Assembly: GCF_963676685.1 (NCBI RefSeq)
Contig: NC_092354.1
Span: forward strand, 22,104,193-22,168,192
Reading direction: 5' to 3'
Source of the DNA: Mytilus edulis
Lineage: Eukaryota; Mollusca; Bivalvia; Mytilida; Mytilidae
Length of the DNA: 64,000 nt
The translations under genes were made by a program, and so were the position numbers. The notes under the pieces were generated by a model. It did no database searches. It was not told where the DNA came from and worked only from the letters and a program-made list of their open reading frames with translations. Of the stretch, positions 1 through 11,059 are shown in pieces. The first letter of the stretch is position 1. Every line of letters starts with the position of its first letter.

Positions 1-162
1 ATCTACACGTTCGGGGAAAATAACCATGTTAAATATGCAACTGCTTGTCGCATAAATTTTAACAATAAAGAAATCTCGAGAAATAAATAAACTTAAAACC
101 GCATATAGATGTATAGTTTCTAGTGTCGGTGAATGTCGATGAGAACGGACGTGAAATTTTTG

Positions 163-905
163 CAGAGAGAATCCATCAACATCATCCAAATTAGTCTTCT
201 AAATTGCTTTCTTTGATGCATTTTATCATCCATAGATTATATACTTTCAATTTCGGTCATTATTTTCTTGTTGAGGAAAACCTCTGCAGATATTTTCAAG
301 TATGTTTGAGACATGTGATCTGCCCATATGGGATCCATTAGTAGTTTCCATTGGAAACTATCAGACATATCATTTGAAGTCTGAGAGTTCTTGCTCTTCT
401 CCTAATGGATCGGTAGTTTCTTTCCGAGATCCTTTTCAGTAGGATTTTCGGCTTTCCTCTACTATTGATACAGCAGGGCATTTGGTAGTGTCGGTGTTGA
501 TAGATTTTGTCCTAACCGATTCCTCGTTATTACCTTAGACGTATTTTGCCAAGGCATTTGTGGGGCATCCGGGATGACCCTTTCCCATTTAAAACACACA
601 CTGAGATATTTAAAAAAAGGATATTTGATACATAGAAAAAAATACACTTTTAATACTTTGCGGACTGAGCGAATCAGGTGAGTGTGTGAGTTGGTATGTT
701 TTATTTTGTTATATTGTATTATGTTTAGTGGAAGGTTAACTTTCTGGTAATAAGACCCTTCACGGCCTGGCTGGGGAATTGGGTAGGCTAATGCTCACAT
801 TAATCTGTTCCGATACAGGCACCAAATACTTCCTTTATACGCCATAACTCATGGTGGTGATCCTTATAAAGGATGCTTATACGGAGACAAGAAGATTAGG
901 GAATT
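163..905. repeat. Uninterrupted copy of a ~0.74-kb dispersed repeat
   Basis: This stretch matches 39184-39606, 45813-45936 and 47829-47975 at high identity and in the same order, so it is the unbroken version of a repeat that is split into three pieces 39 kb downstream. Shared landmarks are the segment around 241-380 (matched at 39236-39375) and the segment around 745-880 (matched at 47831-47960). No convincing protein is encoded. It may be part of an unrecognised mobile element or a segmental duplication. Its main value is as an empty site for the downstream insertions. Confidence 0.75.
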
Positions 906-1131
906 TAGCAGTTATTTAATTCAATGTCAAGTTTTCAATAATATGCATGCGTTCTAATCTAATCTAATCTAACTTCTTTTAAACCCCTTTGCAGGTGTTC
1001 TCTTTATGTACTGTGTTCACTTTTTATTATGAGATTAGTATATCTGTATATTCTGATGTGTGTAAATTATATTTTCAAGCGTGTAAATTAATTGTGTGTT
1101 GTACGGTCAACTTGATAATAAACTCATCATA
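906..1131. other. AT-rich sequence, no gene seen
   Basis: No open frame, RNA gene or clear repeat was recognised. A short run of ATCTA-like units occurs near 955-972. Confidence 0.4.
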
Positions 1132-1262
1132 GATACCAGGACTAAATTTTATATATACGCCAAACGCGCGTTTCGTCTACAAAAGACTCATCAGTGACGC
1201 TCGAATCCAAAAAAGTTTAAAAAAAAAAGCCAAATAAAGTACGAAGTTGAACTCAAGATAAA
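1132..1262 (+). repeat. SINE-like dispersed repeat
   Basis: The segment begins near the motif ATACCAGGACTAAATTTTAT and continues with GTTTCGTCTACAAAAGACTC. A related copy lies in reverse orientation at about 10690-10790, and shorter relatives of its head occur near 9946 and 18490. It has no coding capacity. The repeated occurrence in one window is direct evidence of dispersal; the SINE label is a guess, because no pol III boxes were confirmed. Confidence 0.55.
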
Positions 1263-2016
1263 CTCAAGATAAACGCATGTCATTTCTTTTTCAATATATC
1301 ACATGTTCTTCACCATAAAGAAATAACAAATGAAGAATCATGTTCTTTCAAATTTTGTTTGTATGAAGAGCAATGAATTGTGGGCATGAATTGTGCCGTT
1401 AGTAAAGAAATCAATTGTTTACCAGGCGCTCCATAAACAATTTCAGAATCGATTATCGCCCTTTCATGTATACATTGTCAACAAAGAAACACATGCCATG
1501 AAAGGTTTGTATTTTTCATGGATATTTATGATTTATATTTATATTTTATGCATTGGGATGATGTGTTGATATTTTATTAATGTTAATCATAAAATTTTGG
1601 ATAATATGTCCGTATTTTACATGCTGCGTTTTACATAAACTGGTCCGCCGTTCTATCTATGGCTTCGCACCGAAGGAACGGGTTGGGGCTATTGTCACAT
1701 TGGCATTAATTGGACGAGTCTTACAAATTCAACGATTCGCTAATAAAATTGGCCAATTAAAGCGATAGGAAATTGACCTCAAATGTTAGTACTGCGATGC
1801 CGCAAAATAAACAAGTATCTGTTAATTAACCCCATGGTTGTAGCGCAGATAAATTACCAACGAGCGTGTTAACATGTTCTTGACAAACTGAGCCGGTATC
1901 TTTTGTTCCCTTAAGAACTCAGTAGGGTAATAAATGTACTAATTTTTCTTTGATTTGCTATCAGTATAATACATTATTAAACATAGCCCATGATGTACTA
2001 GTCTCGTCGAATTATT
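1263..2016. other. Intergenic sequence, no gene seen
   Basis: Short open frames here (for example near 1580-1768) have no domain resemblance or plausible codon pattern. No RNA gene or element boundary was recognised. Confidence 0.4.
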
Positions 2017-2050
2017 AAATCCCGTGGTCAGAATTCTGACCACGAGATTT
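2017..2050. repeat. 34-bp near-perfect palindrome
   Basis: Two 17-bp arms centred on GAATTC are reverse complements with one mismatched pair (AAATCCCGTGGTCAGAA against AAATCTCGTGGTCAGAA). There is no loop, so it could extrude a cruciform or be a small foldback remnant. Confidence 0.6.
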
Positions 2051-2402
2051 ATGCCATACCTGTTGTCAGTGTAGTGATAAGTGAACACAACAGGGGTCCA
2101 GTTTACGTTTTACATTGATGATCATTGATCACACATTTAACTCTGTATACGCCTACAGACGAATGACATTTCGGCCCGGAGACAAATCGGACCAACTAAT
2201 AAAGTAATAAGTCTCAAGTTATTGCTCTTGCAAATCAATTCATATAATATTATGAACTTCTTAATTGGTTGAACATCCTACGTCTTTTAAATCATATGTT
2301 TCTTATATAAAAGTGTCAACAGATACGTCGTAAGCTCAATTTATGACATGTATAAACGAAGGCATCCCAAAACTATATATTAGAATTTGAAATCACGATT
2401 TA

Positions 2403-2506
2403 GTCCAAATAATTATGACGTCTTGGAAGGCTATTTTAAATATTTGCTTTGACGCCTTCCTTGGACGTAAGGCGTACTCCTCTCAAGATGTCTTAATTAT
2501 TTGGAC
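2403..2506. mobile_element. TA-flanked MITE, GTCCAAAT family, copy 1
   Basis: The element begins GTCCAAATAATTATGAC and ends with the inverted counterpart TTAATTATTTGGAC, and both ends are flanked by TA. The interior also folds, with GGAAGGC near the left arm and GCCTTCC inside. At 104 bp and without coding capacity it fits a Tc1/mariner-type MITE, in which TA is the duplicated target. Relatives with the same ends lie at 49698-49764 and 57195-57384. Confidence 0.7.
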
Positions 2507-2509
2507 TAA

Positions 2510-3190
2510 CATGTACAGCAGTAGTAGTTCCAAAATGACGAAGTCAAAGTGGACTGTGTGTTTGCATTTTGCCTGTCTGTCTGTGAAAATTTATTATTAA
2601 GCTTCCCACCCTTTTTCTTCGTTCTAAATGATATTGATTTGATATTTGGGTTATGGATTTATCATGACAATTAAGTTACAGATCAAGTTCGAATTTTGTT
2701 CCGTTCTGATGATTTTGTGTTTGTTTTTTAATTGAAATAAATGTCAGAATGTGGATAGAAGAAGCCAGTATATTTACAGCTACTTTTTGAATATACATTT
2801 TAAAGCTCGACTATTTTATATATTACATGGGAATGTATATAATTTCCCCGATAATAACTCATTTGCAAATCCCAATTTCTACAATCCGGATGACTTGTGC
2901 AAATTGCACCAATCATGACGTTTGAGTGTACACTTTGAAAATATTTTCAAGGATGCATTACATTCTGCAACGACGAATTTATATATATATATCGGTTGTG
3001 ACTGTTGGTAGATAATAAAGTAAATGAATACACATTTATGTATTTTCAGCTGACAGGTACATGATTGGCATTGCCTCCCCATATCTCAAAATTTACAATT
3101 AAAGTAAAACATTTCAAAGATGGACTACATACAGAATAAATAAGGATATCCATTAGACAGATAAGCAACGAAGTATATAGAGTATTAGAA
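2510..3190. other. Upstream region of zinc-finger gene, no feature resolved
   Basis: AT-rich sequence. The only suggestive site is TATTAG just before the start codon at 3194, which is matched by CATTAG before the paralogous start at 35910. This may be a splice acceptor joining a 5' UTR exon. No TATA box or CpG-rich promoter could be assigned. Confidence 0.3.
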
Positions 3191-3193
3191 ACT

Positions 3194-4363
3194 ATGTCTA
3201 ATAACGAAGTAAAAACTCCTGGGATTATCTCCATTGACAAGTCTTGTTGCCATGCACCACTAATTATCTCTCTTGGTGAGACTCATTGCCATGCACCACA
3301 GGATCAAACAAGATGTCAAATTGTGGAACAAACTATTTGTGATGAAGATTGGAGTTGTAATTTAAATCTAGAGACAAAAATGAGAACACATGCAGGAATT
3401 AGACCTTTTAAATTTGATGGAAATACCACAACAGACAATGATTCCATAAATGTCCAGTTGCTAGGAAAGTCCCGAAACATGAGAAAACAAACATCTGATA
3501 GACCTTTTATATGTGGTGTGTGTAATAAAACGTTTAGTCGGCAACCCTATTTACTTCAACACATGAAAAAACACACTGGTGTTAAACCGTACACATGTGA
3601 TATATGTTGTAGAAGGTTAATTCATAAAACACACTTAACTAAACACATAGAAAGACACAATGGAAACAATAAACCTTTTCAATGTGATGAATGTGGCAAA
3701 GGGTTTAGTTTGAGTGATGGTTTAAAGTTTCACATCCGGAGAAAACACATTGGAAAGAAACCTCATGAATGTGATGAATGTGGTAAAGATTTTAGAGGTA
3801 GAGCCGATCTAACTGCACACATGAGGATACATACTGGTGACAAACCTTATACATGTGATGTATGTGGTAAAGTTTTTAATCACAAAGGAAACTTAGATAA
3901 ACACATACAAATACATACTGGCGATAAACCTTATAAATGTGATGTTTGCGGTAAAGGATTCGGTCGAAGAGGCAGCTTAACTAGACACACGAGAACACAT
4001 ACTGGTGATAAACCTTACGAATGTGATATTTGCTGTAAAGGGTTCGATCAAAGCGGCAATTTAACTTCACATATGAGAACACATACTGGTAATAAACCTT
4101 ACAAATGTGATATTTGCTCTAAAGTGTTTAATCAAAAAAGCATCTTAACTACACACATGAGAACACATACTGACGATAAACCTTATAAATGTGATGTTTG
4201 CAGTAAAGGATTCAATCAAAGAATCATCTTAACTACACACATGAGAACACATACTGGCGACAAACCTTATAAATGTGATGTTTGTGGTAAAGGATTCAGT
4301 CAAAGAAACAGCTTAACTAGACACATGGGGAAACATACTGGCGATAAACCTTATAAATGTTAA
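3194..4363 (+). CDS. C2H2 zinc-finger protein, truncated in its last finger
   Basis: The 389-residue frame encodes a probable nuclear DNA-binding protein. Residues 1-105 are low in structure but contain [10 protein letters not shown] and a DEDWSCN motif shared with the protein at 33508-35910. From Cys107 there are ten C2H2 fingers of the form C-x2-C-x12-H-x3/4-H, most joined by TGDKPY-like linkers, so tandem DNA binding is expected. The frame ends KPYKC: the codon that is Asp in the equivalent place of the other fingers is TAA, so an eleventh finger stops after its first Cys. The start ATG has A at -3 and a paralogous counterpart. Target genes are unknown. The gene could be functional with ten fingers or a decaying copy. 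Confidence 0.85.
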   Translation: MSNNEVKTPGIISIDKSCCHAPLIISLGETHCHAPQDQTRCQIVEQTICDEDWSCNLNLETKMRTHAGIRPFKFDGNTTTDNDSINVQLLGKSRNMRKQTSDRPFICGVCNKTFSRQPYLLQHMKKHTGVKPYTCDICCRRLIHKTHLTKHIERHNGNNKPFQCDECGKGFSLSDGLKFHIRRKHIGKKPHECDECGKDFRGRADLTAHMRIHTGDKPYTCDVCGKVFNHKGNLDKHIQIHTGDKPYKCDVCGKGFGRRGSLTRHTRTHTGDKPYECDICCKGFDQSGNLTSHMRTHTGNKPYKCDICSKVFNQKSILTTHMRTHTDDKPYKCDVCSKGFNQRIILTTHMRTHTGDKPYKCDVCGKGFSQRNSLTRHMGKHTGDKPYKC

Positions 4364-4384
4364 GTTTGTTGACAAACATGACAA

Positions 4385-4495
4385 ACATTCATTGTTGAAG
4401 GCCGTACGGTGACCAAAGTTGTTAATGTCTGTGTCATTTTGGTCTTTTGTGGATAGTTGTCTCATTGGCAATCATACCACATCTTCTTTTTTATA
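4385..4495 (+). repeat. Dispersed repeat tail next to the zinc-finger stop
   Basis: The segment containing CATTGTTGAAGGCCGTACGG and TTGTCTCATTGGCAATCATA is repeated in degenerate form at about 10355-10435 and 22441-22490, and in inverse orientation near 4565-4620. It begins about 20 bp after the zinc-finger stop codon. It resembles the 3' tail of mussel retroelements, but the parent element was not identified. Confidence 0.55.
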
Positions 4496-4642
4496 TGGCT
4501 GACCATATGTTACAGAACCACACGACAACACACACTGGACTGAATGGACAGTAAATAGAAAAACAAGGAGATGTGGTTTGATTGAAAATGAGACAACTAT
4601 CTATCAAAGTTGATATAATCAATTGTATAGACGGCCAATAAA

Positions 4643-4868
4643 GAGGGCCCTCATGGGGTTTTTGATTATGTGATTACTTGACCGTTTTTTTTAATGATTA
4701 TTTGATTATTAAGCCAAATATTTCATGATTATTTGATTACCTAGGACTGTATTTTTAGTTTATGATTATTTGATTACTAAAGATAAGCAAATATTTAATG
4801 ATTATGTGATTATATTGGCAAAAAAATGGTGATTATGTGATTACTAGGACCCCCCCATGAGGGGCCTC
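4643..4868. mobile_element. 226-bp MITE with TSD AATAAA
   Basis: The ends are inverted repeats (GAGGGCCCTCATGGGG at the left, complement of GAGGCCCCTCATGGGG at the right). The direct repeat AATAAA flanks it at 4637-4642 and 4869-4874. The interior is built from repeated TGATTATTTGATTA-like units. Non-coding; superfamily not assigned. Confidence 0.7.
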
Positions 4869-4874
4869 AATAAA

Positions 4875-5146
4875 GGCCATGCATAAATAAACTACAGTCG
4901 AACTCTTGTTACTCGTGGTAAGGATGAACAGCTTAGCCGGACATCCAGTTACCCTCCATTTTTATACATACATAAAGATATTTCAAAATATTTGTTTATT
5001 TAAAGATATTAACGTTATATATATTTTTAACAAAAACATGTGTATATTACCTACATGACCTGTATATATTCATTATGTATTATGTTTTATCATGGAGTTT
5101 AGATATATTTGAAAATTATGCAATATCATGGAGTTTAGATAATTAT
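4875..5146. other. AT-rich spacer between a MITE and a LINE tail
   Basis: No gene or repeat boundary was recognised here. Confidence 0.35.
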
Positions 5147-5815
5147 ACGAAATACGAAATACGAAATACGAAATATTTTATTAAAGAAAGCTCAATTATG
5201 AACATAATCATTAATAGCATAGATACAACAAAGAATAACATTTTAACAATCTTAACTAAAACTGATACTACACAAGTATCATGGTATGTGTGTTCCAAGG
5301 GGAGTAACTCTAGTGTAAAAAATATAAGTAATCATTTTACATATTATAATCAGCAAACAAAAATCTCACACTTATATTCTAAGTAAAAAACACATGTTTA
5401 TGTACTTAGCTATACTTTTACATACATCAGTGTCTTCATTACTTAACAACCACATAAACTGAGAATGAATATTTGTGGAATTAGTAATGTTTTTATTTAA
5501 ACGGTTGTAGATTAACTCCTTCCTTAAATGAGAAAATTTTTGACAACTTAATAAAAAAGGTAACTCATCTTCAACCAAATTTATATTACAGTTCTTACAA
5601 ATCCTGTTATCTATAGGAGTTTTTGGTATAGTGTATCTACCAATTTCAATATGAAGTTTATGACTGCTGGTTCTGAACCTTGTCATACTCACTCTATCAT
5701 TATCATTATTTACCACAGATAAATATTTTTCAAATTTAAAAATATTCTTGAATAATCTATATGTTCTCAACCTATCACTAGTGTAATTGCTGAGACCACT
5801 GTTTTTCAAATTTAC
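5147..5815 (-). pseudogene. 3' end of a non-LTR retrotransposon (LINE)
   Basis: The minus-strand frame at 5372-5809 has the look of a LINE C-terminus downstream of RT: a basic region, then a Cys-rich knuckle (CKNCNINL, later LLSC) in which the His expected between the cysteine pairs is replaced by Pro (ELPFLLSC). The element is 5'-truncated at about 5815, so no endonuclease or RT motif is present. Below the stop lies a non-coding 3' region ending at 5147-5175 in tandem ACGAAAT units, which read ATTTCGT on the element strand and look like a microsatellite-type LINE tail. Truncation at the 5' end is normal for target-primed reverse transcription. Clade uncertain (CR1/L2-like). Confidence 0.65.
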
Positions 5816-6422
5816 ACTTGAGACACTTTCTTAATACTAACAAAAAATATATATTACATTTTCTGGTGTCAAACATGCCTAAAATTTCAGAAGCATACAG
5901 TACAACTGGTTTTACAGTATGATCAAATATAAATGTAAATTTTGAATGTCACAAGGAGTATTTTAAAATATATTAGTCAATTTAAAATATGCCTTCTGAC
6001 CTTTAGAATTTTATATGTGACAACTATCAGCTTTATTTACCCGACCACCTTATTTTGTACTATTTTTTTATGACATTTCTGGTGAATAATAGCATCTTTT
6101 TTTTAGTAGTTTTAGATAATGGCATGATTTATTATAAAGTTTGAAGTGGTGAAAAGGATTCAAGATGCTCATCCATACTACTTAGTACATAGAAAGTGTT
6201 CCCCAGAAAATAAACTGGTTTTTTTTTATTTCCATTTCCTGTAATTGTTGACTTTAATAAGTTCATAAACAAAATCAATAAAATGTTGATGACTCATTTC
6301 CATTGATTAAATTTTTATCAACCTTTTTGTACTGGCTTGCATTTTAGACAAGGGTTGGGAAAAATTAATATTAAATTTGTGTAGTAGTTACAATTCATTT
6401 AATTAACCAGATTACATATCCC
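5816..6422. other. Non-coding, probably LINE 3' region in part
   Basis: This lies between the end of the RTE-like RT frame and the start of the truncated LINE. It may contain the 3' UTR of the RTE-like element on the minus strand, but no tail or TSD could be fixed. Confidence 0.3.
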
Positions 6423-6923
6423 TCATGTTGATGAGGAAAGCTTTTTCATGTCTGATTGGATAATTCTCCAGCATTCTGCCCCATATAGAAGGACTGACTT
6501 CACATTGCTGGTGTATATTCTGATCTTTGTTTTCAGACTGATTGACCTTCTCTTCCATATGGGCTGTAGTTGGCAGAATGCATATCTGGCTTTGCTTATT
6601 CTGGCTCTTATATCTTTTGCTGTTCCATTGGTGTTACTTAGCATGCTTCCAAGATATGTAAAGTCCTCAACCTCTTCTATGATGTTATGTCCCAAATATA
6701 CTGGTTGTATTGTGTTACTGCTGTTGTTCATGAGCTTGGTCTTCTTCTCATTAATAGTCAGGCCTATACTTTGTGCTGTTTCATTCAGTCTGGTGGTTTT
6801 GTTCTGCAGGTTGTTTCTGTTGCTGGAAAGTAGACAGATATCATCTGCAAAATCTAAATCCTCAAGAAAAGAATTCATGGTCCATCTGATGCCTGTGATT
6901 TCATTACCCAATGTTGTTCTCAT
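6423..6923 (-). pseudogene. RTE-like LINE: RT palm (FADD) and thumb
   Basis: The frame carries the RT active-site box LDFADDICLL, the FADD variant of YxDD, followed by the LGSMLS and LLYGAECW segments typical of the RT thumb. It is in a different frame from the preceding RT block at 6904-7338. The break falls just after the GVRQGC motif, where a small indel in a run of T moves the frame. The copy is therefore inactive. The plus-strand frame over the same region is a shadow. Confidence 0.75.
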
Positions 6924-7625
6924 ATACCAATCTATTGCTGTAATGAATAAGTAAAATTACACACCCTTGTCGTACTCCAGATGTTACTCGGAACCATTCT
7001 GACTGTTGGCCGTTATGTAATACACAGCATTCATAGTTGTTGTAGAAAGCTTGTATTAAGGTGATTATTTTAAAAGGTACACCATATGCCCTAAGGATGG
7101 CCCATAACCAACTTCTTTTAATACTGTCAAAGGCTCTACGAAAGTCAATGAAATTAAGGACTAGTATGTTTTGCCACTCTATACTTTGCTCTATTATATT
7201 TCTGAGTGTAAAAATATGGTCTATACATCCTCTACCTGATCTAAACCCTGCCTGCTTTTTCCTCAGAATTTCATCTATAGCATCATCTATTCTGTTTAAA
7301 AGTACTCTCAGTAGTATCTTGCTTGGTACTGACAGCAAAGTTATACCACGCCAGTTGTTGCAGTCACTTTGGTCTCCTTTCTTGAGTAGTTTGATTATAA
7401 GACCCTTTGCCCAATCATTTGGAATAGTGTCATGCCTCTAGATATGTCTAAACAGTTCATGAAACATGGTTGTGCTTGTTTCTATGTCTGCTTTAAGCAT
7501 TGCAGCTGTTATTTCATCTAAGCCAGGTGACTTCCCGTTTTTGAGTTTAAGTATTGCCTTCCTGATCTCATCCCTTGATACTTCCCCAATATCGATGTCT
7601 AGTTCCATTCCAAACTGTTCTATAA
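6904..7625 (-). pseudogene. RTE-like LINE: RT fingers and first palm motifs
   Basis: Reading on the minus strand, the region contains KNGKSPGLDEI, then NNWRGITLLSVPSK, RKKQAGFRSGRGC, NFIDFRRAFDS (with the first catalytic Asp) and TSGVRQGC, in the normal RT order. A single in-frame TAG lies near 7437-7439, where the family would normally have a sense codon. The frame breaks again just after GVRQGC. The domain is RT_nLTR-like and belongs with 6423-6923 and 8086-9084. Confidence 0.75.
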
Positions 7626-8085
7626 CTGGAACATCTGCCGGTGTTCTGCATTCAATGTTTCTTTAAAGTGTTCAGTCCACCTCTCCAGTTGTTGACTTTC
7701 TGAGGCTAGTATTTTACCATCCTTGGACTTACATGGTACACTGGAGCTCGTGTGCTTACCACTTAGTTCTTTCGTGATTTTATAAACATTGCTAAGTTCT
7801 CCTTTAGTAGCTGCTGTCTCTGCTTCTTTAGCAAGTGTCTCTAGGTATATTGCCTTATCTGCTTTTGCTTTACGTTTTACTTCTTTGTCTTTGACTGAAT
7901 ACTCTTTCCTTAGGGTAGTTTGGATTCGTTCTGATTTTGTGCTGTTCAATTTTGTCTTTATGTCTTTTTCTCTGCTGAATGCTAGTCCATGTGTCACCAC
8001 TTATCCATTTCTGCCTTTCACGTTGTCGGAGCCCTAGAGTGTTTCTTGATGTTTCTTTAAACACAGTTTCAATCCTACTCCATCC
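7626..8085 (-). pseudogene. RTE-like LINE: linker between endonuclease and RT
   Basis: A Lys/Glu-rich segment (residues such as KEVKRKAKADKAIYLE and ERWTEHFKETLN) links the endonuclease to RT. The endonuclease frame continues through a TAG at 8086-8088 to about 7970, then shifts at an A-run into the frame that ends near 7620, where a second shift enters the RT frame. These account for two of the frameshifts in this copy. Confidence 0.65.
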
Positions 8086-9160
8086 CTATTCTAAGCTTTC
8101 TACAGTACTTGGCTTGTTGTCTTGTAGGTTTTCTAACACTTGAAACCTGATTCTTAGCTTGAGAATTTCAGGTTGTTTTAATTTAAATGTGTCAAATATT
8201 TCCCTCTTGTTGGTTCTATTCTTTACTGCTTTTCTTAGCTTCAGTCTAATTTTACCACAAATCAAGTGATGGTCACTACCATTGTCTGCTCCTCTCATAG
8301 CTCTCACGTCAAAAAGTGAATTTTTCCATCTTCCGTTTATCATCAAATGTTCTATCTGGTTTTTGTCACGACCATTTGGGGAGTTCCATGTGATTTTATG
8401 GATGTTTTTGTGTGGATAAAGTGTACCTCCAATAACAAGGTCGTTATCTCCACAAAAATCTACAAGTAGTTCTCCATTTTCGTTTATAGTGCCAAGTCCA
8501 TGTTTGCATATAACTCTTTCTCTATCTAAGTTATCAATTCCTATTTTAGCATTCATATCACCTAAGACTATAAGGATGTCATGTCGTGGTGTTTTGCAGG
8601 TTATACTTTGGAGTTTCTCATAAAAAGTTCTTTTTGTTTCATCATCTGCATCATTTGTTGGTGCATAACATTGTATCATTGTCATTGTGGCATATTTGGA
8701 ATGGAATCTTGCAACAATAATTCTCTCATCTACTGGTGACCATTCAATGAGTGCACCTTCAGCCTTTTCGTTCATTATAATAGCAACCCCTTGGTGATGT
8801 TTATTATCCTTTCTACCTGAGTATATAATCGTTTCACCTGTAGATGTAGTAACAGATCCACAGTCAGTCCACCTGCATTCGCTTACTCCAAGAATATCAA
8901 TATTGTACGATTGCATCTCTTTAACTACCTGGGCAGTCTTTCCACATTCATACATGGTTCGTACGTTCCATGCTCCAATCTTTAGATGTTCTTTCGGCCC
9001 CAGGTGGTTGCTTTTCCTGTTGTTAGCTTCTAGAAAGCTTTCACTAACAACGTTCATGCTGTTGCCTTGACAACGTGCATCCACTGGTATACCGTTGCAA
9101 TTGTTTATGTTTACTGGTCTGGTTTCCGTAACTAGAGTTTTTTTTATGAGACGAGATAGT
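8086..9160 (-). pseudogene. RTE-like LINE: AP endonuclease domain
   Basis: The frame contains the exonuclease-endonuclease-phosphatase motifs in order: IGAWNVRTM (Asn), GVSECRW (catalytic Glu), LGDMNAKIG (Asp/Asn), NQIEHLMI (usually NQID, so Asp is replaced by Glu) and GSDHHLI (Asp-His). The domain nicks target DNA for reverse transcription. Family members are often annotated as craniofacial development protein 2-like; that name reflects LINE-derived endonuclease sequence and should not be read as a host gene. The frame is open from about 9160; the first ATG is about ten codons below 9084. A TAG stops it at 8086-8088. Confidence 0.8.
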
Positions 9161-9545
9161 TAGTCTTGTGCTGAACCCCCTAACCTGGAGGGCCAGTGGA
9201 TTTGTAGTTGAGGTTCCATTCCCCTAGATCGAATGCCGGCCTAGGTTTACGAGCAAAGATCTACCCGAATTGGTATCAGAGTTGTCTCTCCTAGATGGAT
9301 TGCCTTTCTGGGCTATCAACCCCCATCTGACTGGCTATTTACCCATAGCTGGGACAAGGTTAATGAGTGCTAGGGCATATCCACACGCCGATGGGCCTAC
9401 ACACTGCATCAACAGGGCCATTGTTGCTCCACGATCTCCATCAGTTAAGCCTAGCATCGAATGAGACCAGTATCCGTGTGTTACCACGAGGAGGCACCAA
9501 TGGAGTATTGGTAGTGTAGAGGCTATGTACTGACAGGAGAGACTG
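9161..9545 (-). mobile_element. Probable 5' region of the RTE-like LINE
   Basis: The GC content is higher than the surroundings and there is no long frame. It directly precedes the endonuclease in element orientation and resembles 5' leader sequence of this LINE group. The exact 5' end and target duplication were not found. Confidence 0.45.
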
Positions 9546-9859
9546 ACGCACTCGGCTCTCTTTTCACATACAAATACGGCTAATGTAACAACATTAACGG
9601 TACCAATTTTCCTGCACCAGATGGCATTTTGACAATACATGTCTCTTCAGTGATGCACGTGGCCAAAATATTTGAAATCCAAAGCTTATATAAAAGATAA
9701 AGCTATAATCCAAAAGGTCCAAAAGTAAAGCCAAATCCGTGAAATACTGATGTTTTTGTAATCTAACAGCCTAGGATAAGAAAATCCTTAGTTTTTCCAA
9801 AAATTCAAAGTTTTGTAAACAGGAAATTTATAAAAATGACCACATAATTTATATTCATG
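9546..9859. other. Non-coding AT-rich sequence
   Basis: No gene, RNA or repeat was recognised. Confidence 0.35.
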
Positions 9860-10440
9860 TCAACACCGAGGTAGGCTGGTGATATCCTCGGCACGAAACA
9901 GCAGTGGCATCGACCCAGTGGTGTAAATAGTTATCAAAGGTACCAGGATTATAATTTTGTACACCAGAAATTTAAGATTGGAATCCACAAGCAGTCTTTC
10001 AATGTGTTTTTATTTTTTTTATTTTTACATTAACTTCTATTTGTATCAATCTGATGAGTTGAGACTTATTCAACTGATCTTTATAATTCGTTCTTATGTT
10101 GTACTGCAACACCACTGTCACAGGTTAGGGGGAGGATTTGGATTCAGCTGACATGTTTGATCACGCCATATTCTGTATGTGTCTGTCTCAAGTCAGGAGC
10201 CTGTAATTCAGTGGTTTTCGTTTGATGATGTGTTACTTATTTGTTTTAGTTCTTTTTTTGAACGTTATTCAGATCACTACTTTTCTCGTTTGAATTGTTT
10301 CACAATTAGAATTTCAGGGCCTTTTATTGCTAACTAAGCGGTATGGGCTTTGCTCATTGTTGAAGACCGTTCTGTGTCATATGGTCTCTTGTTGAGATGT
10401 GTCTCAATGGCATTGATACCAAATGTTCTCTATATATTAA
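9860..10440 (+). repeat. Degenerate retroelement 3' region
   Basis: The block holds TCAAGTCAGGAGCCTGTAAT and a GGTTAGGGGGAGGATT segment. Both recur, in inverse orientation, in the 3' region of the Penelope-like insertion near 46160-46260. The end (10355-10435) matches the tail repeat at 4385-4495. It therefore looks like an old 3' fragment of a related retroelement. No RT sequence remains. Confidence 0.5.
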
Positions 10441-10639
10441 ACTCAGAACTTCAGTTGAGACAGGCTATTGACAAACTTTTTACTGGACAATGAACAAACT
10501 AAGTCATAAAATTTTATCGTACACTTGGTCTTCCTCATTGTAATGGTCACAAAAGCTTTTTGCCTTTTTTTAATGAGAATTTTCTAATTCAGGAATAGAT
10601 TATCATAGCTGTTTTTTGTAAAATAAATTAGGAATGTTT

Positions 10640-11010
10640 GGTTCTAAATATGCTCTCCAACTTCGTTCTTAATTTGACTTTTTAAATATCTTTTTATGAT
10701 TTGAGCGTCACTGACGAGTCTTTTGTAGACAAAACACTCGTCTGGCGCAACAATTAAACATGTTAAATTTCAATCCTGGTATCTATGATTAGTTTGTTTA
10801 TATTCTATAAAAAAGCGGAAGGTTTGGCTAGCCACAAAACCAGGTGCAACTCACCATTTTAGTGTTGTGTTTCTATTGTGTCGTGGTTCACCTCTTATAT
10901 TTGATGTGTTTGCCTCAGTTTTAGTTTGTAACCAGGGTTTGTTTTCTTTTTAATCAATTTATGAATTTCAAACAGCGGTATACTGTTGTTGCCTTTATCT
11001 ATGTCATTAC
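10640..11010 (-). repeat. Two dispersed repeat fragments
   Basis: 10690-10790 is a reverse-orientation relative of 1132-1262 (GAGCGTCACTGACGAGTC against its complement). 10912-11010, with CAGTTTTAGTTTGTAACC and TTTCAAACAGCGGT, is repeated at 56588-56690. Both are non-coding. Confidence 0.55.
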
Positions 11011-11059
11011 AAATCTAAATTCATTCAAAAAATGCAAGAATTAATTGTATAATAATAAC

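Noticed and set aside
3194-4363. Zinc-finger gene as a retrocopy
   Set aside because: It has no poly-A tail or TSD, and the upstream TATTAG shared with the paralogue suggests an ordinary spliced exon.
6448-6954. Hydrophobic 168-residue plus-strand protein
   Set aside because: It is the antisense shadow of the LINE RT thumb region.
8086-9084. Host gene for craniofacial development protein 2
   Set aside because: The domain is a LINE AP endonuclease followed by broken RT frames in the correct order; the host-gene name is a common mis-annotation.
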